This document shows positions 34,647 to 43,959 of a DNA stretch of 64,000 bases, piece after piece (within the stretch, counting starts at the first letter, position 1; each line of letters begins with the position of its first letter). A program made the position numbers and the translations under genes. Origin of the DNA: an uncultured Erysipelotrichaceae bacterium (GTDB lineage Bacteria; Bacillota_I; Bacilli_A; Erysipelotrichales; Erysipelotrichaceae); assembly GCA_902775735.1 (NCBI GenBank), contig CACYNH010000022.1, positions 1-64,000 on the forward strand, in the 5' to 3' direction. Below the pieces are notes generated by a model. The model did no database searches. It saw only the letters and a program-made list of their open reading frames with translations, and was not told the origin of the DNA.

Positions 34647-35411
34647 TTACTGTTTCGGTGTGATGGCGACAGCACGCACCGGCAGACCGGTTGCCCCTTC
34701 GATCCGCGGCCACATGACCAGGATCAGTGCTCCGGCGGGAGCGACTTTGTCGAGGTTGTCGAGAACTTCAACCTGCAGTTTGCCGGAGTCAAGCACATAG
34801 CGCTCGCAGGCAAGATCTTCGGCCTTGGCGGCTTCGGCGGAGGCGTCGGTATCGAGTGTCTCATGGCCGTTGGCGGCGGCGTTTCTTTCTTCATAGATGT
34901 ACTTCAGCGCTTCCATGGACCAGCCGGGGAAGTTTTCAGAGCCGTCTTCGGCGATACCGGAGAGCTTGTCCATATCCGGCCAGTTCTTTGACCAGTCGGT
35001 TCTTAAAGCGACAAACGCGCCGTCGGGAATCTGTCCGTATTTTTCCTCATAGGCGACGATATCTGCTTTCCTGACCGCGTAGTGAACATCTTCCTTCACC
35101 TTGTCAGTGATGTCGATCACGCATAAGGGATACATCATACTTTCAACGGAATAGGATTCGGAAAGCTTGGCGTTCTTGATGAAGTGGCCCGGGAAGTCGA
35201 TGTGGGTGCCGAACTGGCCCGGGAATTTGAATGTCTGGATCAGGCATTCCAGCATCGGATTGCCCCAGTCGAAAACTGTCTTTGCCACGTCCACGGAACC
35301 GGCCGGAATTCCCGACCATACCGGGCTGTCGTTGTTCATTGAATGGGAGAGTTCCACCCATTCATAGTCGTTTCTGAGCTCTTCGGCGAGCTGCCATAAT
35401 CTGTATGCCAT
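34647..35411 (-). CDS. Cyclase-family (kynurenine formamidase-like) metal hydrolase
   Basis: The 254-residue protein has the family metal motif QFGTHIDFPGHF at about residues 66-77 and the early WVELSHSMNNDSPVW. Members hydrolyse arylformamides or isatin, or act on other cyclic amides, using Mn2+ or Zn2+. A distal acidic residue pair, NFPGWSMEAL, also fits. The gene stands alone upstream of glmS in the same direction and has its own terminator. The substrate is unknown; no tryptophan degradation genes are nearby. Confidence 0.82.
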   Translation of the reverse strand: MAYRLWQLAEELRNDYEWVELSHSMNNDSPVWSGIPAGSVDVAKTVFDWGNPMLECLIQTFKFPGQFGTHIDFPGHFIKNAKLSESYSVESMMYPLCVIDITDKVKEDVHYAVRKADIVAYEEKYGQIPDGAFVALRTDWSKNWPDMDKLSGIAEDGSENFPGWSMEALKYIYEERNAAANGHETLDTDASAEAAKAEDLACERYVLDSGKLQVEVLDNLDKVAPAGALILVMWPRIEGATGLPVRAVAITPKQ

Positions 35412-35636
35412 AGATCCTCCTGCGGTTATACTGTTCTTATTGTAGCGCTTTTTTTCTTATTTCTGAGTGATGAACACCGGTAATCGGAAAAAAGAATAAG
35501 ACGGCAATTCTTAAGAAACGCCGGGCCGTTGACAAAATGGGCAAATGCCACTTTTCAGCATGCAATATATGCTACAGTGGAAACATGAATACAGGCATTC
35601 TCTTTTGAAAAAAGCCTGTCTGAAAGGAAAACGCTC

Positions 35637-35873
35637 ATGTGGAGGAAATTACTGGATCTCGGCGACCGGTATGCGGCAAAAAGCAGCTGGAAGGATTTCG
35701 CCCTTGTCAAATTCTGCCTGTTTGCGATGGGACTCGCGGCGGGAACCTTTGTGCCCAAAGAGCACAGAAAACCTGTGCTTGCCGGCTGCGCGGCTGTCTT
35801 TACAGCGACATACATCCCTTTAATGGCGAAACTGTTTAAAACCGCTTTGGAAAAAAATGAGGAAGCGCAGTGA
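35637..35873 (+). CDS. Small conserved membrane protein
   Basis: This 78-residue protein begins MWRKLLDLGDRYAAKSSWKD, with GAAAGGAAAA upstream. It has two hydrophobic stretches (KFCLFAMGLAAGTFVP and LAGCAAVFTATYIPLMAKLF) around a KEHRKP turn. Similar Firmicute proteins are uncharacterised. A hairpin, ACAGGC/GCCTGT, and a seven-codon reading frame lie in its leader (35585-35620). It precedes two lipoprotein genes. Confidence 0.7.
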   Translation: MWRKLLDLGDRYAAKSSWKDFALVKFCLFAMGLAAGTFVPKEHRKPVLAGCAAVFTATYIPLMAKLFKTALEKNEEAQ

Positions 35874-35899
35874 GGCTGCTTTGAGGAAAGAGTGAATAT

Positions 35900-36268
35900 A
35901 TGAAAAAAGTCAGAATTCTTATTACGGCACTGTTTGCCTTCCTCCTGATGGTTTCCGCGTCAGGCTGCACAAAGAAAGAAGAACTGTTCGGCGTCTGGAA
36001 ATACACGAATGAAGAGACTGGAAACGGCGCGGTTTATGAACTGCGGGATGACGGAACCGGAAGCTATACGATCATTTCAGGCGGAACTGAAACTGCCTAT
36101 GAGATTCACTACAATGTGGAAAGAAACCATCTGCTTTTCGTTTTCACAAATCATGAGAAGTTCACCGGGGACGATCTTTTCGACACTGAATTCAAACTGA
36201 AGGATGCCGATACCCTTCTCATCAAGGACGGCGCCGGCAACAAGCTTCCCTTCATCCGGCAGAAATAA
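35900..36268 (+). CDS. Small lipoprotein, first of two paralogues
   Basis: The 122-residue protein has a lipoprotein signal peptide ending in the lipobox SASGC at residue 24. A mature domain starts ELFGVWKYTNEETGNGAVYEL and ends KLPFIRQK. The W-x-Y opening and D-DG-G strand pattern match small beta-barrel-like lipoproteins related to DUF5640. It shares length and layout with the next gene, so the two arose by tandem duplication. Function unknown; outer face of the membrane. Confidence 0.8.
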   Translation: MKKVRILITALFAFLLMVSASGCTKKEELFGVWKYTNEETGNGAVYELRDDGTGSYTIISGGTETAYEIHYNVERNHLLFVFTNHEKFTGDDLFDTEFKLKDADTLLIKDGAGNKLPFIRQK

Positions 36269-36316
36269 CATACGGAACAATCAGATTGGCATGCATGTAT
36301 AGAAAACATCCTTACA

Positions 36317-36325
36317 GTGCTATAC
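36317..36325 (+). promoter_or_regulatory. Extended -10 promoter of the second lipoprotein
   Basis: TGCTATACT has the TGn extension before TATACT; no good -35 box is seen. Confidence 0.45.
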
Positions 36326-36349
36326 TTGCGGTGAAAGGAGACAGTCATT

Positions 36350-36718
36350 ATGAAACAGTTCAGAAAACTGCTCACGGTTCTCTTCGCTTTCATCCTCACC
36401 CTTTCCATCGCCGGCTGTTCCGCAAAGTCAGGCAATTCACTGGCCGGCAAATGGGAATACAGGGATGAAGACATGGGAATCGTCACCACCTATGATCTGA
36501 AAGAAGACGGCACAGGCACCTGTACGATGGATGTCGCCGGCAATAAAGCCGAAAGCGCCCTGACTTATGAAGCGAAAAACAGCCATCTGACTGTGACTTT
36601 TGAGAGCAGTGAGGCGTTTGATTCGGAGGGGTCTGACTTTGAATTCACCCTCAAAGATGATCAGACACTGATCCTCAAAGACGCTTCCGGTCAGGAATCC
36701 GAATACATCAGACAGTGA
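36350..36718 (+). CDS. Small lipoprotein, second of two paralogues
   Basis: Also 122 residues, with lipobox SIAGC. The mature part reads SLAGKWEYRDEDMGIVTTYDL and ends SEYIRQ, parallel to the preceding protein. AAAGGAG precedes the ATG. It has a separate extended -10 promoter and a terminator, so the two paralogues can be expressed independently. Function unknown. Confidence 0.8.
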   Translation: MKQFRKLLTVLFAFILTLSIAGCSAKSGNSLAGKWEYRDEDMGIVTTYDLKEDGTGTCTMDVAGNKAESALTYEAKNSHLTVTFESSEAFDSEGSDFEFTLKDDQTLILKDASGQESEYIRQ

Positions 36719-36729
36719 AATACAGCCAG

Positions 36730-36753
36730 AGATCCCTGCCGGGATCTTTTTAT
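36730..36753 (+). terminator. Terminator after the lipoprotein pair
   Basis: AGATCCC/GGGATCT stem with a TGCC loop followed by TTTTATT. Confidence 0.85.
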
Positions 36754-36851
36754 TGTGCGCGCTCTTTTGAACAGAGATCACATCATGTAATAATTGAAAC
36801 AGAAGAATTGTCAGCGGCCGCAGAGCTTTCCGCGGTCAGAAAGGAACAAAT

Positions 36852-37802
36852 ATGCTGAAAAATCCTTTTAACGCAGTTTCACCTGAACAGGCAGCCGCGC
36901 TTTCCGCAAAGAAACCGTCTCTCCCCTTTAATCCGTCCCCGCTGATTTCAAAACATCCGAAAGAAGGTCGCCTTCTGCCAGTTGAGCCGCTGAAGGTTTT
37001 TGACAATGTCTGGTGGATGGGATCGAAAGCGGTCGGCGCGATTGTGATCGACACCGGCGAAGGATATCTCATGATTGACTCCGGCAGTAATGATGAAGAA
37101 GCCGCGTGGATTCAGGAAAGTTATAAAAAGATGGGACTGGATCCTTCCATGATCCAGCTGATCGTCATCAGCCACGAACACTTCGACCACTACGGCGGAC
37201 TGCCATACTTCAAAAAGGAAGTCTGCCCGAAGGCTTATACGGCCATGAGCAGAACCGGATGGAATCTCCTGCAGACGGTCCCGACGGAGTTCGCCTTTAC
37301 ACAGCCCCGTCCGGAAAGCATCGATATCATGATTGACGACGGTCTTTGTCTGAAGCTTGGCAATACGGAACTTCTCTGTGTTTCCACGCCCGGCCACAGC
37401 GCCGGCTGTGTCTCCTTCATCTTCAATTCATCCCTGCACGGTAAAGAGCTTTCCGTCGGCGTCATGGGCGGCTCGGCTGTGTGGCCTGATTTCCCCGAAG
37501 CCAGAATGTACGAAAGCTCGATCGAATATTTCAGACTGTATACGGATCTTCTGGAATGCAATGCCTTTACCGCTGTCCACCAGCCGGAAGAGGAACTGGA
37601 CCGCGTCAGGGCTCATTGGAACGCTTCAGCAGTCCATCCATGGGTATGCCCGGAAGAAGAATTTGATCAGGCATACCTGCAGGGATTCCGTGACAGGGTT
37701 CAAAGCGCAGTTTACGGCGGAAAGATGTTACCATATGTGATGCCTGACGGCAGACCTGAAGGAAGCCCTCTTCCCGAAAGGAAATATCGCTTTTTCATGT
37801 GA
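36852..37802 (+). CDS. MBL-fold metallo-hydrolase (subclass B3-like)
   Basis: The 316-residue protein has the zinc motif VISHEHFDHYGGL at about residues 100-112 and STPGHSAGCVSF with the third His ligand. The overall order resembles B3-type metallo-beta-lactamase-like proteins. There is no signal peptide, so it should act in the cytosol, which does not fit a true beta-lactamase. Its start follows AGAAAGGAAC. It stands alone. The substrate is unknown. Confidence 0.82.
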   Translation: MLKNPFNAVSPEQAAALSAKKPSLPFNPSPLISKHPKEGRLLPVEPLKVFDNVWWMGSKAVGAIVIDTGEGYLMIDSGSNDEEAAWIQESYKKMGLDPSMIQLIVISHEHFDHYGGLPYFKKEVCPKAYTAMSRTGWNLLQTVPTEFAFTQPRPESIDIMIDDGLCLKLGNTELLCVSTPGHSAGCVSFIFNSSLHGKELSVGVMGGSAVWPDFPEARMYESSIEYFRLYTDLLECNAFTAVHQPEEELDRVRAHWNASAVHPWVCPEEEFDQAYLQGFRDRVQSAVYGGKMLPYVMPDGRPEGSPLPERKYRFFM

Positions 37803-37814
37803 AAAAGCACACCT

Positions 37815-37869
37815 GCAACCGGCAGTTGACATATATGAAACCCCGTTTGGTGGTTCCGCAACCGGCAGA
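37815..37869. repeat. Pair of 11-base direct repeats before the XRE gene
   Basis: GCAACCGGCAG occurs at 37815-37825 and 37859-37869, 44 bases apart. The second copy lies just upstream of a possible -10 box, TAAAAT (37875-37880). The pair may be binding sites for the downstream regulator. Confidence 0.5.
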
Positions 37870-37904
37870 TCGCCTAAAATACAGCCATCAAGGAGGAAAA
37901 ACAC

Positions 37905-38519
37905 ATGAAACTCGCAGACAGAATCCTGGAGTTAAGAAAGAAGAAAGGAATATCGCAGGAGGAACTGGCGGATCAGCTGGGCGTCAGCCGGCAGTCGGTC
38001 TCCAAATGGGAATCCGAACAGAGTGTTCCCGAGATGGAAAAGATTATCCAGATGAGTGATTATTTCGAAGTGACCACTGATTATCTTCTGAAAGGAATCG
38101 ATCCTGCTTCATCGAATGGAAAAGGAAAGAACCTGGGCAATGTACTTTCCCTGCTGGCGCCGTTTATGGCCTGGACGGGATTCATCACATCGCTGGCATT
38201 CTGGCATGAATACCAGAACGCGTTTTCGGTAATGAGCGGTTTTCTCTGGATGGCGGCTTCCGCCGTTGTGATCTATACCGCAAAACTCAACGGACTCATT
38301 GACAGTAAAGCGGTGAACCGCTACTGGCTGATTTCATTTCCGGCCGTAAGTATCTTTGTTCTGTCGGTCTTCTGGAATCTGATCTTTTCACCGGGCGTCA
38401 CAGCTCCCTTCCCGCTGATTTCAGCTGACCGGCTGACTTTCTTCGGCATCTTCGCTCTGATCGCGGTATCTCTGAATATCGCCGTTGAAATCATGCTGTA
38501 CAAAAACATCAGGAAGTAA
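37905..38519 (+). CDS. XRE-family regulator with membrane C-terminus
   Basis: This 204-residue protein starts [20 protein letters not shown] behind AAGGAGG. Residues 1-60 are a Cro/C1 helix-turn-helix ([20 protein letters not shown]) and [12 protein letters not shown] follows, as in many Firmicute regulators. Residues 75-200 contain four hydrophobic helices, suggesting a membrane-tethered sensor. It is preceded by paired direct repeats and followed by a GNAT gene 41 bases away. Confidence 0.85.
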   Translation: MKLADRILELRKKKGISQEELADQLGVSRQSVSKWESEQSVPEMEKIIQMSDYFEVTTDYLLKGIDPASSNGKGKNLGNVLSLLAPFMAWTGFITSLAFWHEYQNAFSVMSGFLWMAASAVVIYTAKLNGLIDSKAVNRYWLISFPAVSIFVLSVFWNLIFSPGVTAPFPLISADRLTFFGIFALIAVSLNIAVEIMLYKNIRK

Positions 38520-38560
38520 TCCATATTGTCTTAAACGAACGAAAGCAGAAGGAGAAACCG

Positions 38561-39187
38561 ATGGCCTTTGTCATTAAAGCACTGACACCTGATCTTACCG
38601 AAGCGTACCTGGACTTTTTTGACCGGCGCGCTTTTTCGGACGGATCTCCATATTATCCCTGCTACTGCAATGCCTTCAATCTTGGCATGACAGAAATCAG
38701 TGAACTGAGAAAACAGGCACAGCTGCAGGGCGGCGGTACGGAGGGATGGAAGCAGACACTGCGTGAATCAGCTGCCGCAATGGTAAGAAGCGGCAGGATC
38801 AAAGGATATCTGGCCTTTGAAGGAGATCAGGCAGCCGCCTGGTGCAATGCGAATGACCGCGCAAACTATTGCCGGACCGGTGAGTTTGACCTGGATGACC
38901 TGCCGGAAGAGAATGCTTCCTGTGAGCTGCCGCCTTACGGGCAGATTAAATCCGTCGTCTGCTTTGCGGTCAGTCCGCAATACCGCGGCAGAGGACTGGC
39001 CTCAATGTTACTGGAAAGGTTTCTGGCTGACGCAAAAAGCGAAGGCTATGCATTTGCGGAAGGATACCCTTCCGTCAATACGGAAGAGCCGCCATTTACC
39101 GGGCCAAAGCATCTGTTTGAGAAAGCCGGCTTTGAAGAGTATGCCCGCAATGACCATACAATTGTTATGAGAAAAGCTCTGAAATAA
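38561..39187 (+). CDS. GNAT-family N-acetyltransferase
   Basis: The 208-residue protein has the acetyl-CoA loop VVCFAVSPQYRGRGLASMLL at about residues 129-148 and a late conserved GPKHLFEKAGFEEYARND, both GNAT features. The N-terminal part has CYCNAF and a W-C-N segment common in a broad family of uncharacterised acetyltransferases. The acceptor is unknown. It probably shares transcription with the XRE regulator upstream. Confidence 0.85.
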   Translation: MAFVIKALTPDLTEAYLDFFDRRAFSDGSPYYPCYCNAFNLGMTEISELRKQAQLQGGGTEGWKQTLRESAAAMVRSGRIKGYLAFEGDQAAAWCNANDRANYCRTGEFDLDDLPEENASCELPPYGQIKSVVCFAVSPQYRGRGLASMLLERFLADAKSEGYAFAEGYPSVNTEEPPFTGPKHLFEKAGFEEYARNDHTIVMRKALK

Positions 39188-39194
39188 CAAAATT

Positions 39195-39227
39195 CCCACG
39201 GGCATGACGTCCGTGGGCTGTTTTTTG
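39195..39227. terminator. Bidirectional terminator between convergent genes
   Basis: CCCACGG/CCGTGGG stem followed by TTTTTTG on plus and AATTTTG on minus. Confidence 0.85.
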
Positions 39228-39243
39228 TGATGATGGGGTTTCT

Positions 39244-40284
39244 TCAGTTCCTGCTGAAAGCTGCTTTGATATATTCTGTATCCCTGCGTTCAATGTCAAA
39301 CTGATTCAGCTGAACGGAAGGATTCTTACCGTCCAGGACATGAACAGTCTGATTCTGATCGATCAGGTAGATGCGGCTGTCATCCGCGGTCATTGTATTG
39401 AATGATCCCGCAAATGTATATTCCTGCAATTTCCCGGTGCTGATTTCAAATCTTGTGATCAGGACATCGTTTCTTTCCATCGCTTCCACGATCAGGACAT
39501 GATCGTCATCCTGGAAATACGGAATCCCGTCAGGAGAGAACGGAAGTTCAAGGCAGCTGACAGTCGCTGTATCCGGCTCAAGGATGAACAGCGATCTCAA
39601 AGGTGTTTCCCCTGCCATATGCTGGACGATCACTGCCGTCTTCCCGTTGAAATTGTCATAGAATATATTGCCGACTGTATCATCGAGAAGAACCACTTCC
39701 AGTTTGAGATTCAGCTGATCGCCAAAGAAGGAAGCCTTCAGATCTGTTGACTCCCTGACTGTCAGCAGACAGACGCCGTTTTCTGAAGCGGCCAGTCCCC
39801 TGACAATTCCATCTTCCTGCTTATCGGAAGTCTTCTTCATGGTTTCTGTATCCAGTTTTTCAAGGACCGCTTTGGCGCCGGTTCCGTTTTCGGTATGGGC
39901 AAAGTACAGCGCCTGGCTGCCGGCGGCAGTAAAGGCAGCCGGTTCTTTTGTCAGGACATATGCCTCAGCGGAATTTCTGCTGAGCTGGTACAGTGTCTTT
40001 GCGGGCCTGAAGTCTTTGTTGTCAAATCCCGACACAAGCCACACGCTGTCACTGTTTTCAGGCAGCGGATGTTCAGAATCCGCCAGCGGAAGATCCAGGG
40101 AAACTGAGCCGGTTTCCCCGGTTTCATCAAAGAAGACCGCCCTTCCTGTTTTGTTGTTGACATCTGTTACTGTGACACCTGCCTGCCAGTTTTCCGGCAG
40201 TTCAAAGTCCGCTTTTTTCATCGACGGCTTTGCGGAACATCCGCCGAGCACTGCCATCATGATCAGGCACATCAGTTTTTTCAT
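39244..40284 (-). CDS. Lipoprotein, probably beta-propeller-like
   Basis: This 346-residue protein has a lipoprotein signal MKKLMCLIMMAVLGGC with lipobox Cys at residue 16. The rest is a series of short strands with repeated features such as IPYFQDDDHVLIVEAMERND and RIYLIDQNQTVHVLDGKN, a pattern usual in beta-propellers. I do not recognise the family. A longer start at 40374 is unlikely because AGAGGAC sits before the chosen ATG. Surface-exposed; function unknown. Confidence 0.7.
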   Translation of the reverse strand: MKKLMCLIMMAVLGGCSAKPSMKKADFELPENWQAGVTVTDVNNKTGRAVFFDETGETGSVSLDLPLADSEHPLPENSDSVWLVSGFDNKDFRPAKTLYQLSRNSAEAYVLTKEPAAFTAAGSQALYFAHTENGTGAKAVLEKLDTETMKKTSDKQEDGIVRGLAASENGVCLLTVRESTDLKASFFGDQLNLKLEVVLLDDTVGNIFYDNFNGKTAVIVQHMAGETPLRSLFILEPDTATVSCLELPFSPDGIPYFQDDDHVLIVEAMERNDVLITRFEISTGKLQEYTFAGSFNTMTADDSRIYLIDQNQTVHVLDGKNPSVQLNQFDIERRDTEYIKAAFSRN

Positions 40285-40544
40285 TTGATTCTGTCCTCTT
40301 TCTGTAGTTAATTTTGAAGATCTGCAGGCCGCTGCAGATCCGGCTGTTTCATGTATTTCCCTGCAGAATTCCATGATTCCTGCGGCAAAAGGAGCCGGAG
40401 GATGATGATCAGCACTGTCTGAAGCATAACATATTGGTCAGCGTTCTTTATAGTTCGCGGGCTGAACTCCCCGATATCCGGGCTGATGCGGACAGCAATC
40501 ACTTCAGTTCATGTGAATTAACGTTTTTCAGATTCAGACAGGTT

Positions 40545-42179
40545 TCAGTCCCATCTGCTGACAAGCTTGCTGAGCTCCTTGAGGAACTTCTTCAGCTCGC
40601 TGTTTTTCGAATTCTTTCTCTTTTCGATCAGGCGGACCAGCTTCTGTCCCTTCTCCATCAGCTCGTTGTAGTATTTATTCTGGCTGTAGGTATCCTGTTC
40701 CCTTTCCTGATCCTTTTTGATCATTTCTTTCTTTTCTTCCGCGTTGAGTGCTCTTTCAGGATCTTCCGTTTTCAGATATCTGTTTTCCAGCAGGTCAAAA
40801 ACATATCCCGAATACGGGGCAGAGGCCTCATATCCGTATTCTCCCCGCAGCAGCTGTGCGTACGCGGCAGCGACTGTGGCCTCGCCATGGACAATAAATA
40901 CGGCTTGCGGTTTTTCCGGGTTGTCATTCAGCCAGTGAACCAGGCCGTTCTGATCGGCATGGGCGCTGACATCCTGCAGCTGGACAATCTGCGCCGCGAC
41001 ATGGATATCCTCGCCGAAAATCCTTACGTCCTTTTCACCGTCAATCAGCCTTCTGCCCAGTGTGTCCTCCGCCTGATATCCGGCAAAGGCAACCGTGCAT
41101 TCCGGCCGCCAGAGGTTGTGCTTGAGATGGTGCTTGATCCTGCCGCTGGAACACATGCCGGAGGCACTGAGAATCACTGCCGGCTTTGTGGATGTGTTGA
41201 GCTGTTTGGATTCTTCCACATCGATGACCATTTTGAGATTCGGGAAGACCAGCGGATGGCCGCCCTCATGAATGATCTTCATGGCTTCCTCATCATAATA
41301 GCCAAAGACATTCTCCTCAAAGATCGCGGTCGCTTCCTCCGCCAGCGGGCTGTCCAGGAATACATCGAAGTCTTTGTAGGAAACCAGGTTTCTTTCCAGG
41401 ATTTCACGGATGAAATACAGGATTTCCTGTGTTCTTCCGACGGCAAAGGCAGGAATGACCACATTGCCGCCCCTGGCGAAAGTGCGGTTCATGATCTCCG
41501 CGAGCTGGCTGACCGGATCAGCCGCCTTTTCATGAAGACGGTCGCCGTAGGTGCTTTCGGTAATGACATAGTCCGTTGTTTGGCGGGCTGTGGGATCATT
41601 GACAATCGGCATGCCGGTATTGCCGAGGTCGCCGGTATAGGCAAGTGTTCTTGTCTGTCCGTTTTCCTGCAGTGTCAGATAGGTGATGGCGCTGCCGAGG
41701 ATATGGCCGCCGTCCTCGTATCTGGCGCTGACGCCTTCCGCCGGGCTGAATGTCTCCCCGTATTTTACGGTTTTGAAGTACAGCATGGCGATTTCCGCTT
41801 CTTTCACTGTATACAGCGGCTTCTCCTGTTTCCTCCCGCTTCGTTTCGCCTTGCGGTTTGCCCACTCCGCTTCCGATTCCTGGATATGCGCTGAATCCTT
41901 CAGCATGATCTCACACAGCTGCCTGGTGGCCTCCGTGCACCATATAATGCCATGGAATCCGTCGCTGATCAGTTTCGGCAGCAGTCCCGAATGGTCAATA
42001 TGCGCGTGCGACAGCAGAACGGCGTCGATTTCTCCGGGCGGGACCGGAAGTTCTTCATTGACATAAATGTCCCTTCCCTGTTCCATGCCGCAGTCAAGCA
42101 TGATATATCTGCCGCCGATTTCAATCACATGGCAGCTTCCTGTTACTTCGCGGTCAGCGCCGATAAAATATAACTTCAT
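40545..42179 (-). CDS. MBL/beta-CASP RNA-processing nuclease
   Basis: The 544-residue protein has the metallo-beta-lactamase motifs LSHAHIDHSGLLP and GGHILGSAI, then LAYTGDLGN. The beta-CASP blocks are IPAFAVGRTQE, ILSASGMCSSGRI and HAD in SAHADQNGL, with the final His in IFVIHGE-type FIVHGEA. Such enzymes process RNA 3-prime or internal ends. The C-terminal 70 residues are a charged helical extension (EEKKEMIKKDQEREQDTYSQ) not part of the catalytic core. It is monocistronic with its start at 42179. Confidence 0.9.
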   Translation of the reverse strand: MKLYFIGADREVTGSCHVIEIGGRYIMLDCGMEQGRDIYVNEELPVPPGEIDAVLLSHAHIDHSGLLPKLISDGFHGIIWCTEATRQLCEIMLKDSAHIQESEAEWANRKAKRSGRKQEKPLYTVKEAEIAMLYFKTVKYGETFSPAEGVSARYEDGGHILGSAITYLTLQENGQTRTLAYTGDLGNTGMPIVNDPTARQTTDYVITESTYGDRLHEKAADPVSQLAEIMNRTFARGGNVVIPAFAVGRTQEILYFIREILERNLVSYKDFDVFLDSPLAEEATAIFEENVFGYYDEEAMKIIHEGGHPLVFPNLKMVIDVEESKQLNTSTKPAVILSASGMCSSGRIKHHLKHNLWRPECTVAFAGYQAEDTLGRRLIDGEKDVRIFGEDIHVAAQIVQLQDVSAHADQNGLVHWLNDNPEKPQAVFIVHGEATVAAAYAQLLRGEYGYEASAPYSGYVFDLLENRYLKTEDPERALNAEEKKEMIKKDQEREQDTYSQNKYYNELMEKGQKLVRLIEKRKNSKNSELKKFLKELSKLVSRWD

Positions 42180-42250
42180 GGTTTCCTCCTGACAGATTGT
42201 ATATTTCCCTATTGAGATTGTTTTCTTCTCTTCAATTATAGTGGAAGCTG

Positions 42251-42282
42251 AAGAAACCGGTGAAGCTGATCACCGGTTTCTT
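42251..42282 (-). terminator. Long perfect hairpin after the DUF3737 gene
   Basis: AAGAAACCGGTGA pairs perfectly with TCACCGGTTTCTT. The T-rich part is inside the stem, so termination may be moderate. On plus it runs into TTCATATT. Confidence 0.6.
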
Positions 42283-42314
42283 TTCATATTCAATTTCAAT
42301 TTTTACAGCTGGTG

Positions 42315-43151
42315 TCAGGCAGCGACAGTCACTGTGCCCATTGCCTGGGGGATGTTCATGATCAGCTCGCCGAGGGCCGGCACTGTGATATGGCCGCTCT
42401 TCGGGTTCTTGATGCTGATCAGGGGTGAGACGATCTGGGCCTCGACGTCGCTTCTTTCAAAGGCAAGGTCGGAATCGATCATTTCGCAGTTGATCATCTT
42501 CAGGCCTTCGCAGTAGCACAGCGGCTGGGTGCCGATGATTTTGCAGTTTTCAAAGGTGATGTTTTCACTGTACCAGGCAAGATATTCACCTTTGATCGTG
42601 CTGTTGCGAACAACGACATTCTTCGCGTGCCAGAAAGCGTCCTTGGTGTCAAAATTGCAGTTTTCAATGACGGAGTCGGTGATGTACTGGAAGGAATACT
42701 TGCCTTTGAATGTCACATTGTCAAAGTGCAGATGATCGGAGCGCATCATGAAGTATTCACTTTCAGCGGTGCTGTCTTTCATATCGATGCCTGAAACGGA
42801 CCAGCCGAATTCCGGAGAGACAATGTCGCTGTTTTCAATTGTGACGTCCGCGCATTCGCGGAGCGCCTTGATGCCGTGCATCTTTGTATTCCTGATTGTG
42901 ATGTCTCGGGAATACCATAACGCGGCTCTGGCCTTGTCTGTCATCTCACTGTTTTCAATAGTCAGGCCATGATCATGCCAGAACGGGTAGCGCAGGTTGA
43001 AATAACTGTCTCTGACTGTGATATTGCGGCATTCCTTGAGCGCGCTCTCACCGTCCGCCGGGCCGTCGAAACGGGAGCTGATTACCTCTGTATCTTCAAT
43101 CGCATATAAAGCTCTTTCTTCATCGAAAGTTCTGTTTTCAATTCTTTTCAT
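42315..43151 (-). CDS. DUF3737 beta-helix protein
   Basis: The 278-residue protein consists of a right-handed parallel beta-helix of pentapeptide-like turns (ENCNFDTKDAFWHAKNVVVR, NSTIKGEYLAWYSENITFEN) typical of DUF3737. Proteins of this family are often found in Lachnospiraceae, lactobacilli and relatives, and no activity is established. There is no signal peptide. A Trp/His-rich column (FWHDHG, FWHAKN, LAWYSE) could form a sugar-binding face; this is inferred. Confidence 0.85.
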   Translation of the reverse strand: MKRIENRTFDEERALYAIEDTEVISSRFDGPADGESALKECRNITVRDSYFNLRYPFWHDHGLTIENSEMTDKARAALWYSRDITIRNTKMHGIKALRECADVTIENSDIVSPEFGWSVSGIDMKDSTAESEYFMMRSDHLHFDNVTFKGKYSFQYITDSVIENCNFDTKDAFWHAKNVVVRNSTIKGEYLAWYSENITFENCKIIGTQPLCYCEGLKMINCEMIDSDLAFERSDVEAQIVSPLISIKNPKSGHITVPALGELIMNIPQAMGTVTVAA

Positions 43152-43257
43152 ATCCGTGCACCTCCCTAATGCACTCTTATTAAAGCGCGCTTTTGATCTA
43201 TATACAAATACCTATAATTCATATTGCGTTATTCATAAAATGAATAGTTATAAAGAA

Positions 43258-43282
43258 AACAAAAACCCGGAAGATCCGGGCT
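43258..43282 (-). terminator. Terminator of the sigma/anti-sigma operon
   Basis: CCCGG/CCGGG stem followed on the minus strand by TTTTTGTTTTC. Confidence 0.8.
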
Positions 43283-43347
43283 CTGTTGGTGCGCCTGTGT
43301 TAATGACGGCAATACTTTTGGGTATGGAAATATTGTTCTGACAATGA

Positions 43348-43959
43348 TCAGTGCACACTTTCCGCTATTGCGGCGGCTTCCTCAGGAATGATGCCCTGAC
43401 TCAGGCTGACCGCATAGCTGTATCCGTTTTCCGTCCAGATCAGCAGTCTGCACAGCCCTTCATCGCCTTTGAGTATGACTGTTTTTCCGGCCGCCTGGAT
43501 CTCTGTTTCTGTTTCCCAGGTGTTGTAGTCACCGCTGATATCATCACTGCCTTCTGCCTTGCGGATATGCATTCTCACCTCATCCGACGCATCGCAATAG
43601 GCTGCGTCAATGAGGGAATTATTGTAGACGGCAATTTCCGAAAGCTTCAGGTCTTTATATGTCTCAGGGCACTCCAGCGCGAACCCTGTCAATGCTTCGG
43701 CTTCCTGCATGCTTTCACATACGGTGTACGGTCTTGCGATCGTCACGTCGGGATTACCCGGAGTTCCCTGCTGGGCAGGTCTGAGCACCCGGGGCAGGAT
43801 GAACGCCATCAGCAATACTGCAAACGCTCCTGCCAGCATTCTGGCATTGAACCAGCCGAATGCTTTCTTTTCTTTCGGAAGATATCCCTGGGGAGCGGCT
43901 TCCAGGATGAAATCATCGCTGATATCGGTGAATGCCTTCAGCATTGTTTCCTTCTTCAT
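43348..43959 (-). CDS. Putative membrane anti-sigma factor
   Basis: The 203-residue protein has a cytosolic N-terminus (residues 1-38), one transmembrane helix (MLAGAFAVLLMAFILPRVL) and an extracytoplasmic domain ending in ENGYSYAVSLSQGIIPEEAA, similar to DUF4367-type sensor domains. Its start overlaps the stop of the sigma gene (ATGA), the usual arrangement for a sigma and its membrane partner. The signal sensed is unknown. Confidence 0.75.
   Translation of the reverse strand: MKKETMLKAFTDISDDFILEAAPQGYLPKEKKAFGWFNARMLAGAFAVLLMAFILPRVLRPAQQGTPGNPDVTIARPYTVCESMQEAEALTGFALECPETYKDLKLSEIAVYNNSLIDAAYCDASDEVRMHIRKAEGSDDISGDYNTWETETEIQAAGKTVILKGDEGLCRLLIWTENGYSYAVSLSQGIIPEEAAAIAESVH

Noticed and set aside
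36852-37802. Antibiotic-resistance metallo-beta-lactamase
   Set aside because: It has the zinc-binding motif of the superfamily but no signal peptide and no resistance context, so no resistance role is claimed.
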